Assembly (NCBI GenBank): GCA_038229055.1 | Contig: JBBROU010000005.1 | Location: 1 to 64,000 of the forward strand | Length of the DNA stretch: 64,000 bases | Source: JANYJA01 sp038229055 | Lineage (GTDB): Bacteria; Acidobacteriota; Terriglobia; Bryobacterales; Bryobacteraceae | Reading direction: 5' to 3' | In this document: piece after piece, positions 45,153 to 55,355 of the stretch | How the letters are laid out: every line of letters starts with the position of its first letter | Position numbering within the stretch: the first letter of the stretch is position 1 | Notes under the pieces: generated by a model | Told to the model about the DNA's origin: nothing | What the model saw: the letters and a program-made list of their open reading frames with translations, nothing else | Database searches by the model: none | Program-made: the position numbers and the translations under genes

Positions 45153-46042
45153 TACACCAGCATCCGGTTCACGATCGGACCGTACGCGTCAATCCGGCGG
45201 TCTCGCAGGAAGGGCCAGTTCCGCCGCACCTCCTCAATCTGCTTCGGATCGCACTCAACAATCAGAATCTCTTCCTTAACGGCCGACGCCTCCGCCAACA
45301 CGCGCCCAAACGGATCCGACACGAACGACTGTCCCCAGAACTCCAGCCCGTGCTCCGGCGGCCCCTCAAACCCCACACGATTCACCGCTGCTACATAGAT
45401 TCCATTCGCAATCGCGTGCGACCGCTGAATCGTCCGCCACGCATCATGCTGAGCCTCGCCGAACTCGGCTTTCTCGGCTGGATGCCACCCGATCGCCGTG
45501 GGATAAAACAGGATATTCGCGCCGCCCATCGCCGCCAGCCGCGCCGCTTCCGGATACCACTGATCCCAGCAAACCAGCGTCGCGATGCGCCCGAACTTCG
45601 TATCGAAAGTTCGGAACCCCAAATCACCAGGCGTAAAATAGAATTTTTCGTAGTACAGCGGATCGTCCGGTATATGCATCTTGCGATAGATCCCAAGCAG
45701 CGCCCCATCGGCGTCGATGACAGCCGCGGTGTTGTGATACAGTCCCGCCGCGCGCCTTTCGAACAGAGACGCGATCAGCGCCACACCGCACTCGCGCGCC
45801 ACCGCGCTCAGCGTCTCCGTCGAGGGCCCCGGAATCGCCTCAGCCAAATCGAACAGCTCGGCGTTTTCTTCGCGGCAGAAATATTGTGAACGGAATAGCT
45901 CCTGCAGACACACAATCTGCGCCCCGCGCCCCGCCGCCTCACGCACCTTCGCCGCCGCCAGCGCCAGATTTTCGCCCGGATTTTCCGAGCACGCCATCTG
46001 GACTAGCCCAATCTTAAATTTATCGGTGGTCACTTGTATCAT
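45152..46042 (-). CDS. aguB: N-carbamoylputrescine amidase
   Basis: 296 residues of the nitrilase superfamily. The Glu lies in QIVCLQELFRSQYFCREENA (first part), the Lys in YRKMHIPDDP and the Cys in VCWDQWYPEAARL, completing the E-K-C triad. Sequence ending ECDPKQIEEVRRNWPFLRDR is typical of plant/bacterial AguB. It cuts N-carbamoylputrescine into putrescine, CO2 and ammonia, completing the pathway begun by aguA. The ATG is at 46042, with a GTG (TTDKFKIGL) 9 nt later as an alternative. The divergent M14 gene starts only 11 bp away. Confidence 0.95.
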   Translation of the reverse strand: MIQVTTDKFKIGLVQMACSENPGENLALAAAKVREAAGRGAQIVCLQELFRSQYFCREENAELFDLAEAIPGPSTETLSAVARECGVALIASLFERRAAGLYHNTAAVIDADGALLGIYRKMHIPDDPLYYEKFYFTPGDLGFRTFDTKFGRIATLVCWDQWYPEAARLAAMGGANILFYPTAIGWHPAEKAEFGEAQHDAWRTIQRSHAIANGIYVAAVNRVGFEGPPEHGLEFWGQSFVSDPFGRVLAEASAVKEEILIVECDPKQIEEVRRNWPFLRDRRIDAYGPIVNRMLV

Positions 46043-46053
46043 TGTAAGATTTG

Positions 46054-48609
46054 ATGAAGCGACACACCCTCGCGCTGCTTCTTTGCGCCACCAACGCAGC
46101 CCTCGCCGCGGTCCCCAGTCCCAAAGAAGTTCTAGGATTCACTCCCGGCGACGATTACAAACTCGCCGACTATTCCCAGCTCACCTCCTACTTCCAAAAA
46201 GCCGCGCAATCGAGCGATCGCATTCGCTTCATCGAGTTCGGCAAGACTTCGCTGGGCAAACCGATGTACATCGCCTTCATCTCCGCGCCTGAAAATCTGA
46301 AGAAGCTCGACCGCTACCGCGAAATCAATCGCCGCCTCGCGCTCGGCCAAGCTTCCGCCGCGGACGCCCGCGTGCTTTCCGAGGAAGGCAAGGTCTTCGT
46401 CTGGATCGATTCCGGCCTGCACGCCAGCGAAGTCGCACCCTCGCAGCACGCCCCCGAGCTGCTATATAAGATGCTCACCGACGAGTCCGACGAACTCCAA
46501 TCCATCCGTCGCAACGTCATTCTCATGCAGATTCCCTGCATCAATCCCGACGGCCTTGACATGGCCGCGCACTGGTATCGCGAAAACGTCGGCACCGAAT
46601 TCGAAACCGCGCCACTCCCCTGGCTCTATCAAAAGTACGCGGGTCACGACAACAATCGCGATTGGTTCATGTTGAATCTGGAAGAAACGCGCCATGTCAC
46701 GCGCCTGCTGTTTCGCGAGTGGTTTCCCGAGATCGTCTACAACCAGCACCAGGCCCCGCCATTCCCTGCGCGCATTTTCGTTCCGCCCTACGCCGATCCG
46801 CTCAATCCGAACATCCCCGCCCCCATCATGGAAGGCATTAACCTCATCGGCATGGCCATGAAAGAGCGTTTCGCCCGCGAAAACAAACCCGGAATTCTGT
46901 CCTACTTTGGGTTCGACGCCTGGTGGAATGGCGGCCTGCGCTCGGTCCCGGCGTTCCACAACATGCACGGCATCCTCACTGAAACTGCGCAGAATTCTTT
47001 CGCGACGCCGCGCGTCTACAAGCAGGCCGATTTCGCCCCGAGTTTCGCCAACGGCATCCCCACCGCGGAGCCCTCTGTCTTCTACGAACGCCCGTGGATG
47101 GGCGGAAAGTGGGGGGTGCGCGACGCCATCGACTACATGCTCACCGCCGATCTTGCGATTCTCGCCCATGCGAGCCAGCGCCGCGCCGATTACTTGCACA
47201 AGTCCTGGGAGATGGCGCGCGCCAGCAAGGAAACGACCGCGGCCCCGTATGCCTATGTCATCCCGCCGCAGCAGTGGGACGGTCCCACGGCACTCGATAT
47301 GCTCGAGCGCCTCTCACTTGCCGGCATCGATATCGAGCGTGCCTCCCGAGAATTCAAGGCTGCGGGCGCAACCTACCCCGAGGGGTCTTATGTCACTCGC
47401 TCCGCGCAGCCGTTTCGCCCTTACCTCGTCGATTTGCTGGAGCCGCGGAAATATCCCGACCTCAAGACCAGCGCCGCCAAGCGACCCTACGACATCGCCG
47501 GATGGACGCTGCCACTTCAAATGGGCGTCACCGTCGCCCGGATCGACGGCCGTTTTGAGGCTGCGCTCACTCCTGCTACACAGTTCCGCAGCGAAGGCTC
47601 TGTCACCGGCGCCGGAACCGCACTGCTGCTCGACCATCGCGAGAACGCCTCCTTCCTTGCCACCGCATTCTTCCTCGACCGCAGCGAAAAAGTAAGTTGG
47701 TCCGCCGCCGGCGACATCATCGTCGATAGTGCTTATAGCGACGGCCCTGCGCGCCCCGAGAATCTCGCGCATCAGTTCGGCATTCGCGTTGTCCTCGCGC
47801 ACCCCGCTTCAGCGAAGCCGGCCTTCGAACTCAAGCGCCCCCGCGTCGCCGTCTATCAGCCCTGGCTCGCTAACGCCGATCAAGGATGGACCGAATGGGT
47901 CTTCGATCAATACCGCGTTCCCTATTCGCTCATCCACAACGATGATTTCCAAAAGGACGATCTCCGCACTCGCTTCGACACCATCGTGTTAGCGCAGCAA
48001 ACGGCCCAATCCATCCTGCACGGCACGCGCACCGGCGAAAAGCTGACTCCCGCCGACGGTGACGACCATCTCGCCATCACCGCCATCCAGCGCCCGGAAT
48101 ATAGCGGAGGCATCGGCATCGCCGGCGCTGCCCGTCTTCAGAAATTCGTGCGCGACGGAGGGACACTCATTGCGCTCGACACCGCGACTGAACTGCCGAT
48201 TCAGTTTTTCCCGCTGCCGATGAAGAATGTCGTTCCCGGCAGCGGATTTTATTGCCCCGGTTCGCTGCTGCGGATCTCGGTTGACGCACACAACCCCATT
48301 GGATTCGGCATGCCCGCCGAAGCGATCGCCTTTTCTTCCGGGGCCGAAGCATTCGAGACCACCTTAGCCTCTGAAGTCGATAACCGTGCCATTCGCTCCG
48401 TCGCGCAGTTCGCCAAAGCCAATCTGCTTGCGAGCGGTTGGGTTTCGGGCGACAAAGCCGTACTCGGCAAACATGCTGTCGTTGAGGCTCTCTATGGCCG
48501 CGGCCGCATTGTGCTCTTCGCCATGCGCCCTCAGTTCCGGGGGCAATCCTTCGGCACCTTCAAGTTTCTGCTCAACGCCGTGTACCTCGGCTCTGCCCGC
48601 GCGCTATGA
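46054..48609 (+). CDS. Secreted M14-family zinc carboxypeptidase-like protein
   Basis: 851 residues with signal peptide KRHTLALLLCATNAALAA. Zinc residues are in GLHASEVAPSQ (His123 and Glu126) and YNQHQAPP, with NNRDWFMLNLEETR giving the NxxR-like substrate residues. The catalytic domain spans roughly 40-370. The remaining 480 residues form an extra region (RVAVYQPWLANADQGWTEWV, RFDTIVLAQQ) resembling a glutamine-amidotransferase-like fold seen in long M14 proteins of Acidobacteria. It probably trims peptides outside the cytoplasm. Its stop overlaps the HAD gene start (ATGA). Confidence 0.85.
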   Translation: MKRHTLALLLCATNAALAAVPSPKEVLGFTPGDDYKLADYSQLTSYFQKAAQSSDRIRFIEFGKTSLGKPMYIAFISAPENLKKLDRYREINRRLALGQASAADARVLSEEGKVFVWIDSGLHASEVAPSQHAPELLYKMLTDESDELQSIRRNVILMQIPCINPDGLDMAAHWYRENVGTEFETAPLPWLYQKYAGHDNNRDWFMLNLEETRHVTRLLFREWFPEIVYNQHQAPPFPARIFVPPYADPLNPNIPAPIMEGINLIGMAMKERFARENKPGILSYFGFDAWWNGGLRSVPAFHNMHGILTETAQNSFATPRVYKQADFAPSFANGIPTAEPSVFYERPWMGGKWGVRDAIDYMLTADLAILAHASQRRADYLHKSWEMARASKETTAAPYAYVIPPQQWDGPTALDMLERLSLAGIDIERASREFKAAGATYPEGSYVTRSAQPFRPYLVDLLEPRKYPDLKTSAAKRPYDIAGWTLPLQMGVTVARIDGRFEAALTPATQFRSEGSVTGAGTALLLDHRENASFLATAFFLDRSEKVSWSAAGDIIVDSAYSDGPARPENLAHQFGIRVVLAHPASAKPAFELKRPRVAVYQPWLANADQGWTEWVFDQYRVPYSLIHNDDFQKDDLRTRFDTIVLAQQTAQSILHGTRTGEKLTPADGDDHLAITAIQRPEYSGGIGIAGAARLQKFVRDGGTLIALDTATELPIQFFPLPMKNVVPGSGFYCPGSLLRISVDAHNPIGFGMPAEAIAFSSGAEAFETTLASEVDNRAIRSVAQFAKANLLASGWVSGDKAVLGKHAVVEALYGRGRIVLFAMRPQFRGQSFGTFKFLLNAVYLGSARAL

Positions 48610-49292
48610 AGCCCGCCGAACACCTTGTGCTTTTCGACATCGACGGTACCCTCGTCCGCCGCGCGGGTCCACATCATCGCGAAGCTCTGGTCGAAGGCGT
48701 TCGCCGCGTTACCGGCCTCGACACGACCACCGAGAACATTCCCGTACACGGCATGCTCGATGGCGACATTCTCTCGCAGATGATGGCCAACGCCGGCGCG
48801 GGCCAGCGCCAGATTCGCCGCGACATGCCGGCCGTCATGGAACAAGCCCAACGCTTCTACGTCCGCACTTGTCCCGACATCCGCCGCCGCGCGTGCCCCG
48901 GGGTGCGCCGTCTGCTCGGGAATCTCAAACGCCGCAACATTCCGTTGGTCCTAGTCACTGGCAATCTGACCCGCATCGGATGGAAGAAGCTCGACCGCGC
49001 TGGATTGAAGCCATTCTTCCGTTCCGGCGCCTTCGCCGAGATGGCCAAAGACCGCGCCGGTCTCGCGCGCCTCGCGATCCGCAACGCCCGCGATCGCAAC
49101 TGGATCGTCCCCGATGCCCGTGTCACACTCATCGGCGACGCGCCCAGCGACATCATTGCCGCCAAAGCCAACCGCGCCCGCTCCATCGCCGTCAAAACCG
49201 GCGTCTCCGATCCGCTTGAACTCGAAGCCCTGGCTCCCGACCTCCTCCTCGAAGACCTCCGCAGCCTCACTCTAAAGCTTCTCCTGTCTTAG
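48606..49292 (+). CDS. HAD-superfamily phosphatase
   Basis: 228 residues with motif I FDIDGTLVRRAG (two catalytic Asp), motif II LVTGN, a Lys in WKKLDRAG and motif III VTLIGDAPSDIIAAKAN. The cap is a helical C1-type insert, as in phosphoglycolate or beta-phosphoglucomutase-like enzymes. The substrate is not predictable. It is coupled to the M14 gene by a 4-nt overlap. The final 80 bp of this locus occur again at 53654-53733. Confidence 0.88.
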   Translation: MKPAEHLVLFDIDGTLVRRAGPHHREALVEGVRRVTGLDTTTENIPVHGMLDGDILSQMMANAGAGQRQIRRDMPAVMEQAQRFYVRTCPDIRRRACPGVRRLLGNLKRRNIPLVLVTGNLTRIGWKKLDRAGLKPFFRSGAFAEMAKDRAGLARLAIRNARDRNWIVPDARVTLIGDAPSDIIAAKANRARSIAVKTGVSDPLELEALAPDLLLEDLRSLTLKLLLS

Positions 49293-49318
49293 CGTCTTTG
49301 CGCCTTTGCGTGCCAGCC
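49239..49318 (+). repeat. 80-bp direct repeat, copy 1 (3' end of the HAD gene)
   Basis: Identical at 76 of 80 positions to 53654-53733. It includes the last 17 codons and stop of the HAD gene plus 26 bp downstream (TTAGCGTCTTTGCGCCTTTG). With copy 2 it brackets a 4.3-kb segment. Confidence 0.9.
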
Positions 49319-49369
49319 GCCCTGCGCACCTGCGGTAGAATACATCGTCCGGAGGAAAGGCCGGCCCCC

Positions 49370-50485
49370 TTGACCGAACTTCAGATAAATACTGTTATTT
49401 CAAGTCTGTACGAGGCTGTTAAGGATGCAAGTCTCTGGCCCTCTGTACTCGAAAAGCTTGGTGATTGTTTTGGCGGGGCGGCGGCTGGCTTTACCATAGA
49501 GGACTATACTTCTCACCACACCCGCGTCGCGATTGCCGTACGGCTTGACCCCACGTCAATCAAGCAATATGCCGGGTACTATCACACACTCGACCTTTTC
49601 ACTCAAAGGTGTTCCCAGCGTCTTCAAACATCGTGCCGTCCCTTGGCCAGTCACATGTACCTGAGCGACCGCGAGCTTTCCCGCTCGGAATACTTCAACG
49701 ATTTTCTCCTGAAGCAGTCTCTGTTCTATAGCATGAGCGCGCTCGTGAACCTGGAGCCGAAGCGCGCGGCCTTCGTGACGCTGCTTCGCTCCAAAGAAGC
49801 CGGGCCATTTGAGGAATCCGAACGGGACGGTTTGAGTCTATTTCTCCCTCACCTCACCCGCGCGTTCCGGTTGCACACGAGGCTGGCCTCCTTGCGTGCT
49901 TCCTACGAGGCGATGAACTCCCTCTGTGACGCGCTGGTTCTTTTAGGGCCGGCGGGCAAAGTCGTCTTTGCGAATGCTGCTGCTACAAGAATTTTTGCCC
50001 AGAAAGATGGCATCGAACTTGCCGCCAAGGGGATTGTGGTGGCGTGAAGAAGCGAGAATCGAGCCCTTGCCGCCATTTGTGGGCTTGCCGCTCTCGAAGC
50101 ACCGTGCGACCGGGAAAACGATCTGCTTGCAGTCACCCGGCCTTCCGGAAAGCGACCGTACCTGCTGCGCTTCAGTCAGTTACCTCGTTCTGAAGGGATC
50201 GCCGCTTTGGGGGCCGCCACCCTGGTTCTCTCGATAACGGACTTCGAGGAACAACGTGGACATGATGTCGAAGCGCTTCGCACGCTCTTCGGTTTGTCCC
50301 GGGCGGAGCTCCACTTGGCGAGCCTACTTACTGCTGGAGAAAATCTCGCCGCGGCGTCGGAAAAGTTGTCCATCTCACGAAACACCGCGCGCACGCAACT
50401 CCAAAGCATCTTCCACAAGACCGGCGTAAGAAGGCAGGCCGAATTTGTTTCGCTTGCATCGCGACTCGCGGTCAGACCCGAATAG
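49370..50485 (+). pseudogene. LuxR-family transcriptional regulator interrupted by an in-frame TGA
   Basis: A single open frame would run from the TTG at 49370 (GGAGGAAAGG is 9 bp upstream) to 50485. The frame is broken only by TGA at 50045-50047, between GIVVA and RSENRALAAICGLAA. The likely original codon is CGA (Arg), since neighbouring members have basic residues there. Before the TGA lies a PAS-like sensor part (ALVLLGPAGKVVFANAAATR). After it comes the LuxR-type HTH (FGLSRAELHLASLLTAG, LSISRNTARTQLQSIFHKTG). The two halves together are a conventional regulator of about 371 residues. As it stands only the sensor half would be made unless readthrough occurs. Confidence 0.8.
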
Positions 50486-50579
50486 CCGTTGTCGGTCATG
50501 AGCATCATCCGTTTGGATGATGTGCCCTTCGACTCACCGGCTTATCATCCCAGGGAGCATTGATCGGAGAACAGAACTC

Positions 50580-53572
50580 ATGAACGTCAAACTTGTCAGC
50601 TTCCTTTGGTTCGCAATAGCCCTGTCGTTTGCCTCCCAGCAGGCGCGAGCGAGTAAACCACTGGAAGCCCAAAATATTCGGCTCCACCCCGTATTCGAGG
50701 CGAACGAAGGCCAAACCGACCCGCGGGTGAAGTTTCTCGCACGATCAGGCCACGCGGCGCTTTTCCTGGGTTCGCGTGACGTGACGCTGAAGTTGAACGC
50801 CACGCGTACAGATGTCGAGGTCTTAAAGATGTCGTTCCACGGCGCTTTGTCCGCCATGCGCGCGGAGGGGATCGACCCCGAGCCGGGCACCGTCAACTAC
50901 TTCATCGGAAATGACCCCGCGCGATGGCGGCATGGTGTTCATACGTTCAAGAAGGTGCAATACAGCGCTGTCTATCCCGGTATCGGCGTCTCGTTTTATG
51001 CCAATCCCGATGATCTTGAATATGACATCATCGCGCAGCCTGGCGCGGATTTAACCAAGGTGCTTCTCGATCTTGAGGGCCCGACATCGCTCTCGATTAC
51101 TCCAAACGGTGACCTGCTCATGAAGATCGGCGAAGCGACCGTGACTCTACGCCGCCCGGTCGCATATCAACTTGATCGAGGAACAAGACGGACGGTTTCG
51201 TCCCAGTTCCGGATTCGATCTCCTCGGCAGGTCGGATTTGAACTCGGCAGCTATGACCGCGACCGCGGAATTGTGATTGACCCGGTGTTGGCGTACTCCA
51301 CTTTTCTTGGCGGATCCAGCGGGGATCTGGGAGCCGGAATCGTGGCCGACTCGTCCGGTAACGCTTTCGTTGTGGGATACGCAGGATCCGTCGACTTTCC
51401 CACAACGACCGGCGCTTACCAAATTAAGGTAGCCGGCGCTGCAGACTTCTCCATCTCCAAGCTCAGTCAGGCAGGCAACTCGCTGGTGTGGTCAACGCTC
51501 TTGGGCGGGAGCGGCCAGGAATGGACCGGCATGGCGGTAGACCCATTCGTGACGAACGGAATCGCGGTGGACGGGAGCGGAAATGTCTATGTGGTGGGTG
51601 ACACGAGTTCGCTGGATTTCCCTATGGTCAATTCCTTTTCAAATCATTGCACTGATCTGAGCCAGGGCGGTTGTTTTACAGCAGTGCTCGCGGAAATCAG
51701 CAGTGACGGCTCAAGGCTTCTATATTCCACCTACCTGGGCGGAAGCATCGGAGGCAACGGCCGCAGCGCAACGCATGCAGTGGGCGTTGGCGTCGATGGA
51801 GCAGGGAGAGCTTACGTGGGCGGGACAACCGAAGACGTGGATTTTCCCAGTACGCTAGGTTCTTACCAGCCGACGGTCCCGGCCACCCCCTATTGCGGCA
51901 CTCCCGGATTCATAGCGAAATTCGATACAACACAGACTGGTCCTGCATCACTGCTCTATTCCACCTACGTCTATGATGCTGCCGTCGCGGATACCAGAGG
52001 CTGCAACGTAGAGGTTGCGTCTGTCGCTGTGGACACATCGGGGAAGGTGTTTCTTGCGGGAAGGGGCCAAGTACCAATCCTGGGGGTCGGCACAGGCGTG
52101 GAAGGCGGAGGTTTTGCGGCGGAATTCGACCTGTCAAAGGGAGGACTTACTGCCCTTATAGGCAGTTATGGGTTTGGCGCGGTCACGCCTGCGGCTGTGG
52201 CTACCGATGGTAACGGCTATGCGTACGTTACGGGGACGACAGACAGTAGTTCATGCGGGTTTTGGTTTGGATGCACACTCGGGGGTTTTCAGCCCACCTC
52301 TTCTGCGTTACCTGCAGGATTCGTAGTAAAACTCAGTTTGGCCACCAGCGGCGGCACCGGTTATTTTTCTTACATGGGCGGCGATTCGCCAAAGAGCTAT
52401 GGAACGAGCATCGCTGCTGATTCGGCAGGAAACGCATACGTGGTGGGGTATGTCGCCTCCCCAGCCGGGATCAATTTGCCATTAGTGGCCCCGATCCAGT
52501 CAGGCCCCGCGCCTGGCGACACGGCGGTCGTCATGAAAGTCAACTCGACCGGAACGACGCTATTGTTCTCAAGCTTTCTGGGTGGGAATCAGGCAGTTCT
52601 GCTCCCTACATCGGTGGCGACTGATGGATCTGAAAATATGTATCTCACGGGATACGCGGCCATCATGCCTACTGTTTCTGCCTTTCAGCCCGTCTCACTT
52701 GCTGTCGGGACTTCCGACCCTTTTGTTGCCAAAATCTCGGGCGCCGACGGTCCAGGAATCGCCTTTCAACCGTCGTTGCAAGTTCGGGCTTCTCGGCTAA
52801 TAGCAGCTGCCCGACACCAACCGTTCCCGCTGCCTCAAGTTGCACGGTCCTTGTCTCTTTCAACCCCGTCACTGCGGGACCTTTCAATGGCACTCTGACG
52901 CTGGTCGATTCGGCAGCGGGCAGCCCTCACATTGTTCCGCTCACCGGCTTGTCAAACGGCGCCGTGGTGAGTATCTCCCCAGCTACTCTTGCCTTCGCGA
53001 AGCAGCTCGTCGGAACCAGCAGTGCCGCCAAGATCGTGACGGTAACGAATACCGGAAATCAGGGATTTAATTTATCCAACGCCAGCATTAGCGCCGGTTT
53101 CACGCAAACAAACAACTGTTTTTCCGTGGCGGCCGGATCGTCCTGCCAAGTCCAGATCTCGTTTACGCCCGCAAAAGCGGGCCCGGCGAGCGGGACACTG
53201 ACTCTTACCGAAAATGGATACCCATCCACTCTTACCGTTGCACTGACGGGCACTGGAACAAATTACGGTCTAAGCGCTAATCCCAATGCCATCATGCTCG
53301 CACCGGGCAGTTCCGGCACATCCACCATCACAGTCGCTCCGATCGGAGGATTCAGCGGGATTGTGAGCCTAACCTGCCACGTCCCATCAGGAAAAGGGAT
53401 CTCGTGCTCGATGACGCCGGCTTCGGTCACCCTGGCGGGAAACAAATCCGCTATATCGACGCTGAAAGTCGCAGTTTCGGCGAAAACGCCTGCGGCCACA
53501 TACTCGATCACTGTCAGCGGTACCGCGAATGGAGTCAGTCGGAGCACATCGGTGAAATTGACCGTGAATTAA
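50580..53572 (+). pseudogene. Secreted SBBP-repeat and Ig-like (choice-of-anchor D) protein, frameshifted
   Basis: The ATG at 50580 begins a signal peptide (VSFLWFAIALSFASQQARA). Residues 20-250 form a DUF7948-type domain (FEANEGQTDPRVKFLARSG). SBBP-type beta-propeller repeats follow (YSTFLGGSSGDLGAGIVADS, SGNVYVVGDTSSLDFP). Past about 52760 the frame shifts and shortens: the continuation SSCPTPTVPAASSCTVLVSF, then Ig-like anchor domains and PIGGFSGIVSLTCHVPSGKG, is in another frame to 53572. The first frame ends at 52898 with unrelated residues. A deletion of non-multiple-of-three length at the domain junction is the best explanation. It was probably a cell-surface protein. Confidence 0.75.
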
Positions 53573-53653
53573 CCTGTGAAAGCCAGTTCAGTCGGCGGCG
53601 GAACGCACCCAAAATCGGCTCTTGCCCGTTTTTTAGAAGCATCCGCCGCCAAA

Positions 53654-53733
53654 GACCTCCTCCTCGAAGACCTCCGCAGCCTCGCTCTGAAGCTTCTCCT
53701 TTCTTAGCGTCTCTGCGCCTTTGCGTGCCAGCC
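53654..53733 (+). repeat. 80-bp direct repeat, copy 2 (orphan 3' end of a HAD-like gene)
   Basis: Matches 49239-49318 at 76 of 80 positions. It encodes DLLLEDLRSLALKLLLS followed by a stop but has no gene before it, so it is a fragment left by duplication or insertion. It lies 80 bp after the frameshifted SBBP gene ends. Confidence 0.9.
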
Positions 53734-53855
53734 TTTTAATCCCCATTCACACGCAAATCAACTTTATTCCTCCAATCCCCTGACCCACTTACCCGCTTCA
53801 TTCCCCGTTCTTACCTTACTCACCCACTAACATCAAACCGAAAGGAGTAACTCAT
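53734..53855. other. Pyrimidine-rich leader before the small membrane protein
   Basis: 120 bp, very rich in C and T, with no gene. An AAAGGAG ribosome site at 53840-53846 precedes the TTG start of the next gene. No promoter boxes are convincing. Confidence 0.4.
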
Positions 53856-54119
53856 TTGTCCATTCTGTTACTGATATTGAGACTGATCCCCACGATTCTT
53901 ACCGCGGTTCAAGCGCTTGAGGCCGCAATTCCGCTGCCGAGTGCGGGCAAAGCGAAATTGGATCTTCTGCTCGGGATGGTTTCCGACGTTTATGACTCCG
54001 TGCCCGCGATGAAAAACGATATCGGGAAAGACCATTTGGTGTCCTTGATCCAGACCATCGTCCAGCGCGTTGTCGCAGTCCTGAACGCGCTCGGCATCTT
54101 CCACAAAACCACCGCATAA
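53856..54119 (+). CDS. Small phage-like membrane protein of unknown function
   Basis: 87 residues from a TTG with AAAGGAG 9 bp upstream. One hydrophobic N-terminal segment (LLLILRLIPTILTAVQALEA), a Gly/Lys patch and a C-terminal helix (SLIQTIVQRVVAVLNALG). Small proteins of this layout occur in prophages, possibly as holin-like or accessory proteins, but I cannot name a family. There is no endolysin nearby. The strong ribosome site suggests it is expressed. Confidence 0.5.
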   Translation: MSILLLILRLIPTILTAVQALEAAIPLPSAGKAKLDLLLGMVSDVYDSVPAMKNDIGKDHLVSLIQTIVQRVVAVLNALGIFHKTTA

Positions 54120-54149
54120 GCCGGGCGAAGATCCATGTATGATCGGTAA

Positions 54150-55355
54150 ATGGGTCTTGTCACAACTGTCATCGCCGGCGAGGTGATGCAGCTCGAATCC
54201 GATTACCTGCTACAGAATTACGCACGCTATCCTCTCGTGCTCGAACGCGGCGACGGGCCCTGGTTATGGGACGTCGCCGGCAATCGATATCTCGATTTCA
54301 TCGCCGGTATCGGCGTCAACGCGCTCGGCCAGGCGCACCCACGCATCCTCAAGATCATCGACGAACAGGCCCGCCTGCTCATCCACACCTCCAACCTCTA
54401 CTACCACCAATACCAGGGCCCTCTCGCCAAGAAACTTTCGGAAGTCAGCGGATTGCAACGTTCGTTTTTCACTAACTCCGGCACCGAATCAATCGAGGGC
54501 GCGCTCAAAATGATCCGCTCCCATGGCCGCAAGATCTCCGCCGATAAATTCGAAATCATCGCGCTGGAAAATTCTTTTCACGGACGCACTCTCGGCTCGC
54601 TCTCCATCACCGGGCAGCCCAAATATCGTAAGGATTTCGAACCGCTGCTTCCCGGAGTTCGCTTCATCAACGCCAACAATTTCGAAGAGCTCGAAGCCGC
54701 GTTCACGGGCCGCACCGCCGGCATCGTCATCGAGTGGATTCAGGGAGAAGGTGGCATTTACCCCATTCAGGACGCGTGGGCCGTCAAGGTACGCGAACTC
54801 GCCGATCGCTACAACGCGCTTCTGGTGTTCGATGAGATCCAGTGCGGGGTGGGCCGCCCCGGAACTTATTTCGGCTATCAGCTCGCGGATCCCGCCGTCA
54901 TGCCCGACATCATGGTTGCCGCCAAGCCCCTGGCCTGCGGTATGCCGCTTGGCGTGATCGTTGCGAATGAGAAAGCCGCCGCCGCGATTGCCCCCGGGAT
55001 GCACGGGTCGACCTTCGGCGGGAATGCGCTCGCCTGCCGCATCGCCATCGAATTTTTCGACATCTTGGATGACCTGCTGCCCCAGATGCGCCGCGTCGGC
55101 GAGTACTTCCGCGCCGGACTGCGCGACCTCGCAACACGCCATGCATTCATCCGTGAAGTGCGCGGTTACGGCCTGATGATCGGCGCTGAACTCGAAATTC
55201 CCGGCAAGCAGATTGTCCTCGATGCGATGAACGATGGATTGCTGATCAACTGCACGCACGATACGGTGCTGCGTTTCCTGCCCCCCTACATCATCACGGA
55301 ATCCGAAGTAGACCAGGCTCTTGGAATACTGAGGAAAATCTTCGCGCGAATCTAA
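54150..55355 (+). CDS. Class III aminotransferase (acetylornithine/GABA aminotransferase-like)
   Basis: 401 residues; a shorter start at 54186 (MQLESDYLLQNYA) is also possible. The PLP-binding lysine is Lys259 in IMVAAKPLACGMPLG. Other family marks are FFTNSGTESIEGALKM, NSFHGRTLGSLSITG, IQGEGGIYP, LVFDEIQCGVGRPG and STFGGNALACRIA. It moves an amino group from an omega-amino acid such as N-acetylornithine or 4-aminobutyrate to 2-oxoglutarate. No arginine genes are adjacent, so an argD role is only one option. Confidence 0.9.
   Translation: MGLVTTVIAGEVMQLESDYLLQNYARYPLVLERGDGPWLWDVAGNRYLDFIAGIGVNALGQAHPRILKIIDEQARLLIHTSNLYYHQYQGPLAKKLSEVSGLQRSFFTNSGTESIEGALKMIRSHGRKISADKFEIIALENSFHGRTLGSLSITGQPKYRKDFEPLLPGVRFINANNFEELEAAFTGRTAGIVIEWIQGEGGIYPIQDAWAVKVRELADRYNALLVFDEIQCGVGRPGTYFGYQLADPAVMPDIMVAAKPLACGMPLGVIVANEKAAAAIAPGMHGSTFGGNALACRIAIEFFDILDDLLPQMRRVGEYFRAGLRDLATRHAFIREVRGYGLMIGAELEIPGKQIVLDAMNDGLLINCTHDTVLRFLPPYIITESEVDQALGILRKIFARI

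Noticed and set aside
44855..45889. 344-residue plus-strand open frame opposite aguA/aguB
   Set aside because: Arg/Pro-rich antisense of two certain enzymes with full active sites; no homology seen.
50045..50047. Selenocysteine at the LuxR-gene TGA
   Set aside because: Neighbouring family residues there are basic rather than Cys, and I saw no suitable hairpin just downstream; a nonsense change is simpler.
54489..55259. 256-residue minus-strand open frame within the aminotransferase
   Set aside because: Antisense of a gene with an intact PLP site.
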